Assembly: GCA_934204655.1 (NCBI GenBank)
Contig: CAKPZJ010000001.1
Coordinates: 1-64,000, forward strand
Direction: 5' to 3'
DNA length: 64,000 nucleotides
From: an uncultured Prevotella sp.
GTDB lineage: Bacteria > Bacteroidota > Bacteroidia > Bacteroidales > Bacteroidaceae
Part shown: positions 1-8,330 of the stretch, piece after piece
Layout of the letters: each line of letters opens with the position of its first letter
Numbering within the stretch: position 1 is the first letter of the stretch
Translations under genes and position numbers: made by a program
Notes under the pieces: model-generated
What the model was told of the DNA's origin: nothing
Seen by the model: the letters and a program-made list of their open reading frames with translations, nothing else
Databases searched by the model: none

Positions 1-76
1 AATTATTGACAAGAAGTTTTTCCTTTTCAGACTAACAAAGATTTTTGCTTAATCCACACGCTTTTGCAGGTGACCC
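1..76. other. Possible element terminus abutting truncated gene
   Basis: This AT-rich stretch ends in CACGCTTTTGCAGGTGACCC (57-76). The same string, with CCACA-type flank, recurs at 55027-55060, where the CACGCTTTTG part is duplicated in tandem. Immediately after it begins the reading frame of an AraC-type regulator that lacks its first residues. A shared string at the edge of a broken gene suggests the end of a mobile or repeated element; that is inference, because the other end lies outside the window. Confidence 0.35.
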
Positions 77-142
77 ATATGTCTGGCCGGGTGTGCCCAG
101 TGCAGTATCGAGGGCCGCGAGTACCATATCGCCCGTGGCGAC

Positions 143-820
143 ATGCTTATCTGTTACCCCATGCTCTTCGTCAATAGCGCCATGGTTAACCTCGATTTTC
201 GTTGCCGAGGACTTATCCTGTCGCCACGCTATCTGGAATGCATATTTGTCGTGGGGGGCAACTACTGGGACGTGAGCATGGTGCTCCAGCGTACTCCCGT
301 GCTGCATCTGGACGATGAGGAGATGGCCAACATCCTCTTTGACTTTGACATCATCAAGCGCAAGTTGACCCAGAACGGCATGCCCCATTACCGCCAGAGC
401 ATCCAGTTGCTCCTGCAGTCGCTGCTGTACGAGTTTTACGACCGGCTGACCCCGCGCCTGCAACTGTCCGAAGAGCAGTACACCTATACATCGGCCGAGT
501 CGCTGTTCAAGCGGTTCGGGGCACTGCTCTCGCGCGAGTCACCACGGCGGCGCGATGTGCGTTACTATGCCACGGCGCTCTGTATCACCCCCAAGTACCT
601 CTCATCGATATGCAATAGACAGAGCGGGAAGACGGCCACCGAGCTCATTAATGCCACCACGCTCAGCTATGTACGCAATATGCTCCTATCGTCGGACAAG
701 ACCGTCAAGCAGATAGCTGCCGATGCAGGCTTCTCCAATCTCTCCTTTTTTGGCAAGTACGTGCGCCGCGAGTTAGGCATGTCGCCGCGCGACTTCAGGG
801 CCCGCCATGCCGACGACTGA
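143..820 (+). CDS. AraC-family transcriptional regulator, 5'-truncated
   Basis: The C-terminal third is a typical AraC DNA-binding domain with two helix-turn-helix segments. Visible pieces are ATALCITPKYLSSICNRQSG (first recognition region) and IAADAGFSNLSFFGKYVRRE (second), followed by the usual GMSPRDFR end. The N-terminal part resembles the cupin-like ligand-binding domain. The only in-frame ATG is at 143, but homologous-looking sequence (CAQCSIEGREYHIARGDM) continues upstream in frame to a TGA at 71-73. The natural N-terminus, perhaps 30-40 residues, is therefore missing and the gene is probably broken. It stands alone, followed by an intergenic repeat. A shortened but active protein starting at 143 cannot be excluded, since the DNA-binding domain is intact. 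Confidence 0.75.
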   Translation: MLICYPMLFVNSAMVNLDFRCRGLILSPRYLECIFVVGGNYWDVSMVLQRTPVLHLDDEEMANILFDFDIIKRKLTQNGMPHYRQSIQLLLQSLLYEFYDRLTPRLQLSEEQYTYTSAESLFKRFGALLSRESPRRRDVRYYATALCITPKYLSSICNRQSGKTATELINATTLSYVRNMLLSSDKTVKQIAADAGFSNLSFFGKYVRRELGMSPRDFRARHADD

Positions 821-865
821 ACCTCCTGCTCCGCGCGCCGTGGTCCATGGAAAACGCGTGTGAGC

Positions 866-1125
866 CCCGCGTTGATGGCGGGAGCCTCGCCCACTTCACA
901 GGGACATCTCTGAGCCATCCAAAAATAGTTGTTGGTTCGCCCGAAGCAATCACGGATTTTCTAAAGACCGACTATTACGTTTCTAAAGACGGCCTTTAGC
1001 TCGCTAAAGACGGCTTCCAGCATCTAAAAGACCGGTCTCCGCGGTTTTAATGACCGTTTCTGTCATCACCCCGGTGGTTCGCGCCCCGGTGCTTTTTATC
1101 TTTTTGCTTTTTTATCTTTTTACCA
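866..1125 (+). repeat. Dispersed intergenic repeat, copy A
   Basis: This gene-free stretch (821-1213) matches 12730-13022 in inverted orientation over about 200 bp, including GTTGGTTCGCCCGAAG-like and GGGACATCTCTGAGCCATCC-like segments. Its core (about 960-1070) is a run of 20-22-bp units each carrying TAAAGACCG, TAAAGACGG or TAATGACCG. It ends in a T-rich module of TTTTTAC/TTTTTGC words (1091-1123). Related cores occur at 36845-36960, 54855-54925 and 55735-56010. Function unknown. Confidence 0.7.
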
Positions 1126-1186
1126 TTCCCTCAGTGATAACACTTATTTTAGCCCTAAAACGAGATGGCGTTTCGGTGTTTTTTGC

Positions 1187-1194
1187 TAACTTTG
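1187..1194 (+). promoter_or_regulatory. -7 box for the DUF3822-rsmD operon
   Basis: TAACTTTG fits the Bacteroidetes TAnnTTTG -7 element and lies 20 bp before the ATG at 1214. No good -33 TTTG at 19 bp is visible. Confidence 0.5.
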
Positions 1195-1213
1195 CATACA
1201 TTATTATAATGAT

Positions 1214-1696
1214 ATGAAACCATCCCTTCGTACCAATGGATTGCTGTCAGCCTGTGTGCTGTTGCTGCTCGTGCTCTGCTGGGCCAGTGTGAGCACCCCG
1301 CTGCGGTTTGCCCGACAGCGGCAGCAGCGCGAAGCCGTGGTCAAGGAGCGGCTCCTGCTGATACGCCAGGCCCAGGCCGCCTACCTACGAGCCCAGGGCA
1401 GCTATGCTGCAGACCTGCATACGTTGGTGGCAGGCGGCTACATGGCCGACTCTGTACAGTATATACCCTACGCAGGGGGCAAGCGGTTCGAGCTGAGTAC
1501 CACCGTGATGGCCGGAAGGTCGGGGCGCAACGTACCGCTCATGGAGTGTGGCGCCGCGTATGCCGACTATCTGCGCGGGATGGATGCCACGGAGATAGAC
1601 AATATGACCCGGCAGGCCGAGGAGGCCGGACAGTATGCCGGACTGAAAATAGGAGACCTAACGACAGCCAATGACAATGCAGGAAACTGGGAATGA
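1214..1696 (+). CDS. Pseudopilin-like membrane-anchored protein of unknown function
   Basis: A 160-aa protein with one N-terminal hydrophobic segment (about residues 9-28), followed by a charged helix (QRQQREAVVKERLLLIRQAQ) and a small soluble domain. The pattern of one anchor plus an IRQAQxxYxxxxGxYaxdlxxLvxxGym motif recalls type II/IV pseudopilin-like proteins, but no prepilin peptidase site is obvious. It is first in an operon with DUF3822 and rsmD; its end overlaps the next gene by 26 bp, implying coupled translation. An envelope protein with the C-terminal domain in the periplasm is the likely topology. I do not recognise a specific function. Confidence 0.65.
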   Translation: MKPSLRTNGLLSACVLLLLVLCWASVSTPLRFARQRQQREAVVKERLLLIRQAQAAYLRAQGSYAADLHTLVAGGYMADSVQYIPYAGGKRFELSTTVMAGRSGRNVPLMECGAAYADYLRGMDATEIDNMTRQAEEAGQYAGLKIGDLTTANDNAGNWE

Positions 1697-2492
1697 CACC
1701 TCAAGACAGCCGCGGATGACGCTCCGTATAAGTAACCACTCGATGGCCTTTGCCATGGCCGACAGCCTGGCCGTCAAGGGGGTGGCCTTTGAACCCTATA
1801 CCGCCAAGAGTGGCATCTCTACGGCTGCCAACCTGCGCGAGGCGCTCCGCGCGTCGGCCCTGCTCGGTCGCGAGTGTGCCCGGGCACAGGTGCTCATCGA
1901 CGCGCCCGCGCTGCTGGTGCCCATCGAGGAGTACGATGAGGCCACGGCCGATGCCTTCTACCGCTATACGCTGGTAACGCCGGCCACCAGTGTGGTGATG
2001 AGCAGCGTGGTGCCCACGCTGAACAGCGTGGCCCTCTTCGGGGTGAACCGCGACTTGCGCCAGGTGATAGACGACCGTTATGCCGACGTGCGCTACATGC
2101 CGGTAGAGCAGCCCGTGTGGAGCTATCTGCACCGCCGCAGTTTCTCTGACACCTGCCACAGGCTCTATGCCTACTTCCATGATGAGCGCGTCAGCGTGTT
2201 CGCCTTTGACAAGAACCGCTTCCGCTACTGCAACGCCTTCGACGTGAGCCATGTCAACGACTGTGTGTACTTCATACTCTACGTGTGGCGCCAGCTGCAG
2301 CTCGATGCCGACCGTGACGAACTGTACCTGGCTGGTAACGTGCCCGAGCGCGACGAGATGGTGGGCCTGCTCAGGCGTTACCTGCGCAAGTGTTACGCAG
2401 TGAACCCCGCGGCCGAGTTTAACCGTGCGCCCATTACCGAAATCAAAGGGATGGCGCTGGATATGGTAACTCTATTTCTGAAAGGACGATGA
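1671..2492 (+). CDS. DUF3822 family protein
   Basis: A 273-aa soluble protein resembling the Bacteroidetes-restricted DUF3822 family, which is commonly encoded next to rsmD as here. It has no signal peptide and no membrane segment. Typical features are an early beta strand (TLRISNHSMAFAM) and a central region around YMPVEQPVWSYLHRR. The ATG at 1671 overlaps the upstream gene; the ATG at 1716 (MTLRISN) is an alternative start that fits the family better, because the first 15 residues look disordered. The stop overlaps the rsmD start as ATGA. Its conserved position suggests a role connected with ribosome or rRNA processing, but this is only contextual. Confidence 0.8.
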   Translation: MTMQETGNDTSRQPRMTLRISNHSMAFAMADSLAVKGVAFEPYTAKSGISTAANLREALRASALLGRECARAQVLIDAPALLVPIEEYDEATADAFYRYTLVTPATSVVMSSVVPTLNSVALFGVNRDLRQVIDDRYADVRYMPVEQPVWSYLHRRSFSDTCHRLYAYFHDERVSVFAFDKNRFRYCNAFDVSHVNDCVYFILYVWRQLQLDADRDELYLAGNVPERDEMVGLLRRYLRKCYAVNPAAEFNRAPITEIKGMALDMVTLFLKGR

Positions 2493-3019
2493 GAATTATA
2501 ACAGGTATCAACAAGGGACGTCACTTTGACATTCCCCGCTCGTTCAAGGCAAGGCCCACGACCGACTTTGCCAAGGAGAATATTTTTAATGTACTCAATG
2601 GGTACATAGACCTGGATGGGGCTACGGCCCTGGACCTCTTTGCCGGCACAGGCAGCATCTCGCTTGAGCTGCTGTCGCGCGGCTGCGCTCAGGTGATAAG
2701 CGTGGAGGCCGACCGCGACCACGCCGCTTTTATAAGGCAGTGCATGCAGAAGCTGGGAACCCACGCCAACGTGCTCATCAGGGGCGATGTGTTCAGGTTT
2801 GTCAAGAGCTGCCGTCAGCAGTTCGACTTTATCTTCGCCGACCCGCCCTATGCGCTGGAGCAGCTGGCCCAGATACCTGCCCTGGTACTCGACGGCGGTC
2901 TGCTGAAGGCCGATGGCGTGCTGGTGCTCGAGCACGGCAAGGGCTACGACTTCTCGGACCATCCCCGCTTTGTGGAGCACCGGGCCTATGGCAGCGTCAA
3001 CTTCTCTATCTTCCGCTGA
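2489..3019 (+). CDS. rsmD: 16S rRNA (guanine(966)-N(2))-methyltransferase RsmD
   Basis: A 176-aa SAM-dependent methyltransferase of the RsmD family, which methylates N2 of G966 in helix 31 of 16S rRNA during 30S assembly. The start MRIITGINKGRHFDIP and the RPTTDFAKENIFNVL segment are typical. The SAM-binding motif ALDLFAGTGSISLELLSRG lies near residue 50 and the catalytic motif FADPPYA near residue 115. Length matches the family. It is translationally coupled (ATGA overlap) to the DUF3822 gene and converges on cls with only 14 bp between stop codons. Confidence 0.93.
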   Translation: MRIITGINKGRHFDIPRSFKARPTTDFAKENIFNVLNGYIDLDGATALDLFAGTGSISLELLSRGCAQVISVEADRDHAAFIRQCMQKLGTHANVLIRGDVFRFVKSCRQQFDFIFADPPYALEQLAQIPALVLDGGLLKADGVLVLEHGKGYDFSDHPRFVEHRAYGSVNFSIFR

Positions 3020-3033
3020 CCGCGGGGCCGGGG

Positions 3034-4455
3034 CTACATCAGTGGCGAGAACAGACGAATAATGCTCTCCCACAGGCGCTGGCCGAAACCGCGGTGCATA
3101 AAGGCCGATTCGCTGGTGAGTAACTGGCAGTGGGCGAGGTCGTCATTAAAAACTTGTTTCATACGGAGAGCCATCTGCGAGTCATAGAAAAATATGTTGG
3201 ACTCGAAGTTGTTCTCAAAACTACGGAAATCTACATTCGTGGAGCCACAGGTACATAGGCTGTCGTCGGTCACTAACAGTTTGGAGTGATTGAACCCGGC
3301 CTGGTAGAGATATACCTTGACTCCGGCAGCCACCACCTGGCCTACAAAGGAGCGCGTGGCCCACTCGGGCAGCTTGGCGTCAGAGTGGGCGGGCACCATC
3401 AGACGCACGTCGACCCCTGCCTGGGCCGCCGTACACAGGGCGAAGAGCACCGGGTCGGTGGGCATGAAGTAGGGAGTCTCTATGTACACATAGTGGCGGG
3501 CCTCGAGCAGTATGCGCACGTACCCCTGCATAATATCGGGCCACGGCATGATGGGGCTGCTGGTTACCACCTGGGCAATGCAGTCATTGGGCGCGGTGTC
3601 AAGCATGGGGTAGTACTTGCGGTTGGTGATGAGCGTTCGGTCTACGAAGTACCAGTCTATCAGGAACGCTCGCTGTATGGCGTAGACCACTCCGCCCTCG
3701 ACCCTGAGGTGCGTGTCGCGCCAGGCGTGCCTCGCGGTGCCTTTCACGTACCTCAGGGCGATGTTCATGCCCCCTATGAAGCCCACCCGGCCGTCTATTA
3801 CGCACAGCTTGCGGTGGTTTCGGTAGTTAACCTTACTCGTGAAGGCCGGAAAGCGTACCGGCATAAACGTCTGGACGTCTATCCCGGCGTCGCGCATACG
3901 CTCGAAGAACCTGTTACTTACATTCCAGCATCCCACGTCGTCATATATCAGTCTTACCTCTACTCCCTGGCACGCCTTGTCTATGAGCGCGTCGGCCACC
4001 AGGTTGCCCAGCGCGTCGTCTACGATGATGTACGACACCATGTGTATGTGGGCTTTCGCGCTGCCTATGGCCTGGAGCAGGGAGTGTACAAACTGATAGC
4101 CATCGGTAAGTATCTCTACGTGGTTGTCCTTGAATGGCAGCGCCCAGTTCTGGTTGGCAAACATGCGAATGACCCGCTCGTGTGCCGTGGGTAGCGCCAG
4201 TCCGCTCTGCTCGGCAAACTCAAGCATACTGCGCTTCGTGAGCTGCTGCAAGCTACGCTCGCTGATCATGCGTTCCCTTCGCGTGTCTTGCCCGAAGAAG
4301 AAATAGAACACCACGCCTATCACTGGGATAAACGAGAGTACCAGTATCCACGCCAGGGTCTTGGCGGGCTGGCGGTTGTCCATCAGCACGCGCACCAGGG
4401 CAAACACGATGACAGCGGTGTATATCAGGAAAATTATCCAGTATAGGTATATCAT
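3034..4455 (-). CDS. cls: Cardiolipin synthase
   Basis: A 473-aa membrane-bound phospholipase D superfamily enzyme that condenses phosphatidylglycerol into cardiolipin. Two N-terminal transmembrane helices (about residues 3-22 and 35-54) are followed by two PLD domains. The first HKD motif (NHRKLCVIDG) lies near residue 211 and the second (NHSKLLVTDD) near 389, each followed by the expected Gly/Ser-Asn pair (GGMNI, GSTNVD). Length is normal. Its start codon overlaps the stop of the upstream TPR protein gene (ATGA at 4452-4455), so the two are co-transcribed and probably coupled, downstream of dnaG. Confidence 0.93.
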   Translation of the reverse strand: MIYLYWIIFLIYTAVIVFALVRVLMDNRQPAKTLAWILVLSFIPVIGVVFYFFFGQDTRRERMISERSLQQLTKRSMLEFAEQSGLALPTAHERVIRMFANQNWALPFKDNHVEILTDGYQFVHSLLQAIGSAKAHIHMVSYIIVDDALGNLVADALIDKACQGVEVRLIYDDVGCWNVSNRFFERMRDAGIDVQTFMPVRFPAFTSKVNYRNHRKLCVIDGRVGFIGGMNIALRYVKGTARHAWRDTHLRVEGGVVYAIQRAFLIDWYFVDRTLITNRKYYPMLDTAPNDCIAQVVTSSPIMPWPDIMQGYVRILLEARHYVYIETPYFMPTDPVLFALCTAAQAGVDVRLMVPAHSDAKLPEWATRSFVGQVVAAGVKVYLYQAGFNHSKLLVTDDSLCTCGSTNVDFRSFENNFESNIFFYDSQMALRMKQVFNDDLAHCQLLTSESAFMHRGFGQRLWESIIRLFSPLM

Positions 4456-6170
4456 GGTTGGGGAGAGTCTTTCTGCAACTGGGCCAGCTGGTATATGGCG
4501 TAGTCGCTGTTAGGGGTGTTGTCGAGCATCTGCCGGAGCAGCTGGGTGGCCTCGTCGCGGCGGCAGAGGGCCAGGAGCAGGTCGGCCTTGCGGCGTTGCA
4601 GAAAGTAGTAGAACGCTTGCTGGTTGTGGTCTTGCTCTTCTATGGCACCGTCGCGTGTTACGCTCTCCATGCCGTCGTTAATATAGCGCAGGGCTTCGTT
4701 GTCGCGCAGGCCCACCAGGCAGTTGACAAACTGCTCGGCGTAGATAATGTTGTTAAAGGGTAGGGTATGTAGCAGGTAGTAGTAAGCCTGGGTGAGCTGG
4801 CCCGTGTGGTAGTAGCAGCTGCCCACGAGGTAGCTCAGCTCGTAGTAGCTGCGCTGCTCGCTGTGCGAGAGCTGGTCGAAACGGGGTGCGTAGCGCTCGT
4901 AGGCAGCGCTCAGGAAGGGCAGGGCCTCGTAGAAACGGTGGTCCAGGTAGAGGCGGTGTCCGTAGTAGATGGTCCAGGCCAGGCCGCGGTCGGCACACAG
5001 GGCCAGCAGGTGCTGGGTGGGGGTGAGCTTGGGGTCATTGGGTGCGTGGGCCTTGTCGCGAGCCTCCTTCCACTGGTAGCTAAACTGGTCTACCAGCTGT
5101 TTGATGGGTTTCAGGTCGTGACCTATGACGATGGAGAGGGTGCGGGGCTCGCTGCTCACCAGTCCGGCCTGGCCGAAGTGGTCGGGCAGCGGCACCAGGG
5201 TACACGTTACGCGGTAGTAGAGTACGGCGGCGGTGGCATCCTCGGCCGACAGGTGCAGGATGAGGTGCTGCAGGGTGTCCGGGCGGTCAGCGCTGCAGTA
5301 GCTGATGTCGGCCATGGCCCACGAGCGTACAAACCGTCCATCGGCGATGAGCAGTCGGCCCAAGGCGTAGTTCGCTATGGCTTCGGGCACGGTCAGGGTG
5401 TCGGTGGTGCCGTCCTCGGTGCTCACCACCATGGTCTGTGGGGCAAATCCGGGTATGTTGAGCGCACGGGCAGCCATCTGCCCCGCGGTAGCCATGGCTG
5501 CCCCGGCCTGCTCGTGGGTGGGCAGCTCTGCCGGGTGGTTGGCCATGTGCAGCTCGTTGATGAGGGCCAGCTCATTGTGCCACTCGGCGTTGGCCTTCTC
5601 CACATCCCGGCCTGGCGCAGCCGTCATCTTCTTCTCATTGTCCTCGTACTCGCTCATCACGGTACGCTGCAGCCTGAACATGTCGCGCATGCACTCGGTC
5701 AGAACCTCCTTGGCGTTGTAGCGGTTTACCAGGAGCGAGGCCATGGTATGCACGTGTACCTTGGGGTTGTCGTCGTCTATGGTGTAGGAGGTCTTGATGG
5801 GTGTGTCGATAAGCAGACAGCGGTTGCAGACCGACCGCAGCAACTCAATGTTGGCCAGGGGAGCGGTAAAGATGTAGGCGTACATCAGCTGGATGTACAT
5901 GGTGTCTGGGGCAATGGTTATGGAGAAGTAGCCGTTCTGGTATTCGTACCGGCAGATGGTCTTCTCATCGCTCTCGGACCACTCGGGCTGGCACGACAGC
6001 TGCTTTAGGGCGGCGGTCACGGTGGCGCGGTTAGTGCCGAGGGTTACGTGGTCGGGCCTGAAGACCGACAGCCATCGGTCGGTCATGCGGTGCAGCAGGG
6101 CCGTGGCTGACTGGTACAGCACGTAGCCCAGCAGGATGATGAGAAGTATAGTGGAGAGTATAGCTTCCAT
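4452..6170 (-). CDS. Membrane-anchored TPR-containing protein, uncharacterised
   Basis: A 572-aa protein with one N-terminal transmembrane segment (about residues 4-23), a mixed alpha/beta middle region of no family I recognise, and a helical C-terminal third. That third shows tetratricopeptide-like repeats (YEALPFLSAAYERYAP, YLVGSCYYHTGQLTQAYYYL, residues about 410-560). The orientation suggests one anchor with a large soluble domain, more likely cytoplasmic given no cleavable signal. It sits 9 bp after dnaG and overlaps cls, so it belongs to that operon. The TPR region argues for a protein-protein scaffold role; a link to lipid or envelope homeostasis through cls is speculation. Confidence 0.75.
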   Translation of the reverse strand: MEAILSTILLIILLGYVLYQSATALLHRMTDRWLSVFRPDHVTLGTNRATVTAALKQLSCQPEWSESDEKTICRYEYQNGYFSITIAPDTMYIQLMYAYIFTAPLANIELLRSVCNRCLLIDTPIKTSYTIDDDNPKVHVHTMASLLVNRYNAKEVLTECMRDMFRLQRTVMSEYEDNEKKMTAAPGRDVEKANAEWHNELALINELHMANHPAELPTHEQAGAAMATAGQMAARALNIPGFAPQTMVVSTEDGTTDTLTVPEAIANYALGRLLIADGRFVRSWAMADISYCSADRPDTLQHLILHLSAEDATAAVLYYRVTCTLVPLPDHFGQAGLVSSEPRTLSIVIGHDLKPIKQLVDQFSYQWKEARDKAHAPNDPKLTPTQHLLALCADRGLAWTIYYGHRLYLDHRFYEALPFLSAAYERYAPRFDQLSHSEQRSYYELSYLVGSCYYHTGQLTQAYYYLLHTLPFNNIIYAEQFVNCLVGLRDNEALRYINDGMESVTRDGAIEEQDHNQQAFYYFLQRRKADLLLALCRRDEATQLLRQMLDNTPNSDYAIYQLAQLQKDSPQP

Positions 6171-6179
6171 GGCGGTGTG

Positions 6180-8171
6180 TCAAACTACTATGTTGGTGCC
6201 CAGCCTGCGGGCATAGTTGTTGCGAACGGTCTGCAGCTGGGTGTATTCTTTTATCAGTTCGTTCATGCGGGCCGGCTCCGAGGTGGCCGCGGCTATCTCG
6301 GTACTCAGGGCCTTGAGCCGCCGCTCCACATAGTCCATACGGAAGTCGAGCACCAGGTGCAGCGTCTGGTTGCGCAGCTGTTCCTCTTCTTCCTTCTGCC
6401 GCTCTCTGTCGTCGATATAGGCATCCTGGGGGGCAGGCTCGTCGTTGCGCGTCAGCTGTAGGCGGTCTACACACAGGTCGGCAGCCACGCGCCCTATCTC
6501 GATGTTCTCATGGTGTATGAAGTAGTTCTCGCTGTCAAAGTCGGGGTCGTCGGCATGGGCCACGGCTTCATCTAAGATGCGGCGGTAGAGTGGGTTGCTA
6601 AACTGCAGGCTGTCGGCCTGTAAGTCGTAGTATATGTACTGGGCCACAGTGAGGTCTACCGTGCCCCCGTCCTCGGTCTCTACCTGGCGGAACACCCTCC
6701 GGGCACCTTTGCGGATAATCATCTGCGCCAGCAAGCGCTCCACCTTCTCCTGGGCCGACACCGGCTGCCCTATAGAGGGCTGCGTGGCCGTCTCGGTGAC
6801 CATGGGCGGCGCCTCCTCGCCCCGCCGGGCTTCCGTGTTCTTGCTCTCCTTGGCCTCGCGGATAAAGTTGTTCATCGTATTGATAAGCGTAGACTCGGCC
6901 ACGCCTATCCGCTGTACACAGGTCTGTACATACGTGTCGCGCAGGATGGTATTGGTTACCAGCGAGATGCTCTTGATGATAGAGTTGATGGCCGCCGTGC
7001 GTTTCACGGGGTCGGTCTCGTTCTTCAGGAGCAGCTCGGTCTTAAACTGGATGAAGTCTGTCTCGTTGGCGTCTATGTACTGCCTCAGCTCGTCGGCCGT
7101 GTGCTTCCTGGCGAAGCTGTCTGGGTCGTCGCCGTCGGGCAGCAGCAGTACCTTGAGGTTCATTCCCTCTGACAGGAGCATGTCGGTGCCTTTCAGGGCG
7201 GCATGCAGGCCCGCCGCGTCGTCGTCGTAGATGAGGGTGATGTTGGATGTGAGCCTGTGGAGCATGTGTATCTGCGGGAAGCTGAGCGCGGTGCCCGAGC
7301 CGGCTACCACGTTCTCTATGCCAGCCTGGTGCATGGAGATAACGTCGGCCTGTCCCTCTACTAAATACACTCGGTCGTTCTTTACAATGGCCTTCTTGGC
7401 CTGGTAGATGCCGTAGAGCTCGTGGGCCTTGTGGTAGATGTCTGAGTCGGGAGAGTTGACGTACTTCATGTTGACCCCTTTGGTGCGCGAGTCGAGTACG
7501 CGGGCGGTGAAGCCCACCACTTTGCCGCTGAGGCCAATCCAGGGGAAAACCACGCGACCAGCGTAGCGGTCTATCAGTTCGCCCCGGTCGTTCTGGTAGC
7601 AGATGCCGGTCTTGAGGAGATACTCGGGCTGATAGCCCTGGACCTTGGCAGCATCGGGCAGGGCAAAGCGCGACTGCAGGTCGTAGCCCAGGCGGAACTT
7701 GGCGATGATGTCGTCGCGGAAGCCACGGCTGCGGAAGTAGGGCAGACCGTAAGTAGTGCCCTCGCCCTCAGTCTGGAGCTGCTGCTCGAAGTACTTGGCG
7801 GCCCACTCGTTGATGATAAACATCGACTCGCGCTCGCTTTGCTCACGGCGTTCCTCGTCGGTAAGCTCGCGCTCCTGTATCTCTATGTGGTACTTGTTAG
7901 CCAGCCAGCGCAGAGCCTCTGGGTAGGTCATCTGCTCGTGTTCCATGATGAAGGTGATAGCTGTACCTCCTTTACCACAACCAAAGCAGTTGAAAAAACC
8001 ACGAGTAGGTGAAACGTAGAATGAAGGAGTTTTCTCATTGTGGAAAGGGCATAGGCCAACATAGTTTATGCCTCGCTTGCGGAGCGACACAAATTCGGAC
8101 ACTACTTCTACTATATTTGTGGCGTCCTTAATTTTTTCTATTGTAGCACTGTCTATCCTTGCATTTTCCAT
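6180..8171 (-). CDS. dnaG: DNA primase DnaG
   Basis: A 663-aa primase that makes RNA primers at the replication fork. The N-terminal CHC2 zinc finger is complete (CPFHNEKTPSF...FNCFGCGKGG, residues about 41-66). The TOPRIM domain has VEGQADVISMHQAG near residue 270, where family members usually have EGYMD, and YDDDAAGLHA near 313, where DGDxAG is usual; the acidic catalytic residues are retained. A C-terminal helical DnaB-interaction region follows. It is first in an operon with the TPR protein and cls. A TAAATTTG -7 element at 8210-8217 lies about 40 bp before the start. Confidence 0.96.
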   Translation of the reverse strand: MENARIDSATIEKIKDATNIVEVVSEFVSLRKRGINYVGLCPFHNEKTPSFYVSPTRGFFNCFGCGKGGTAITFIMEHEQMTYPEALRWLANKYHIEIQERELTDEERREQSERESMFIINEWAAKYFEQQLQTEGEGTTYGLPYFRSRGFRDDIIAKFRLGYDLQSRFALPDAAKVQGYQPEYLLKTGICYQNDRGELIDRYAGRVVFPWIGLSGKVVGFTARVLDSRTKGVNMKYVNSPDSDIYHKAHELYGIYQAKKAIVKNDRVYLVEGQADVISMHQAGIENVVAGSGTALSFPQIHMLHRLTSNITLIYDDDAAGLHAALKGTDMLLSEGMNLKVLLLPDGDDPDSFARKHTADELRQYIDANETDFIQFKTELLLKNETDPVKRTAAINSIIKSISLVTNTILRDTYVQTCVQRIGVAESTLINTMNNFIREAKESKNTEARRGEEAPPMVTETATQPSIGQPVSAQEKVERLLAQMIIRKGARRVFRQVETEDGGTVDLTVAQYIYYDLQADSLQFSNPLYRRILDEAVAHADDPDFDSENYFIHHENIEIGRVAADLCVDRLQLTRNDEPAPQDAYIDDRERQKEEEEQLRNQTLHLVLDFRMDYVERRLKALSTEIAAATSEPARMNELIKEYTQLQTVRNNYARRLGTNIVV

Positions 8172-8209
8172 CTTAGAAATAGCCCTGAAGGCCCCTGTAA
8201 GTATAGTTG

Positions 8210-8217
8210 CAAATTTA
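8210..8217 (-). promoter_or_regulatory. -7 box of dnaG promoter
   Basis: On the minus strand TAAATTTG fits TAnnTTTG, placing a transcription start near 8203 and a 5' leader of about 30 nt before the dnaG ATG at 8171. Confidence 0.5.
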
Positions 8218-8259
8218 GAAATTTTTTTTGAGAATGGGCGGTGCCGTGGTGATAAATAT

Positions 8260-8305
8260 TACTATAAAAATGTAAAAGGGCGCAACCCTAATGAGAGTTG
8301 CGCCC
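8260..8305 (-). terminator. Rho-independent terminator after acyl-CoA dehydrogenase gene
   Basis: A perfect 9-bp stem GGGCGCAAC/GTTGCGCCC (8278-8286 with 8297-8305) with a 10-nt loop is followed on the minus strand by TTTTACATTTTT. It lies 26 bp past the stop of the dehydrogenase gene and separates it from the dnaG promoter. Confidence 0.8.
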
Positions 8306-8330
8306 CTATATATAATAATGTATAGTAGGC

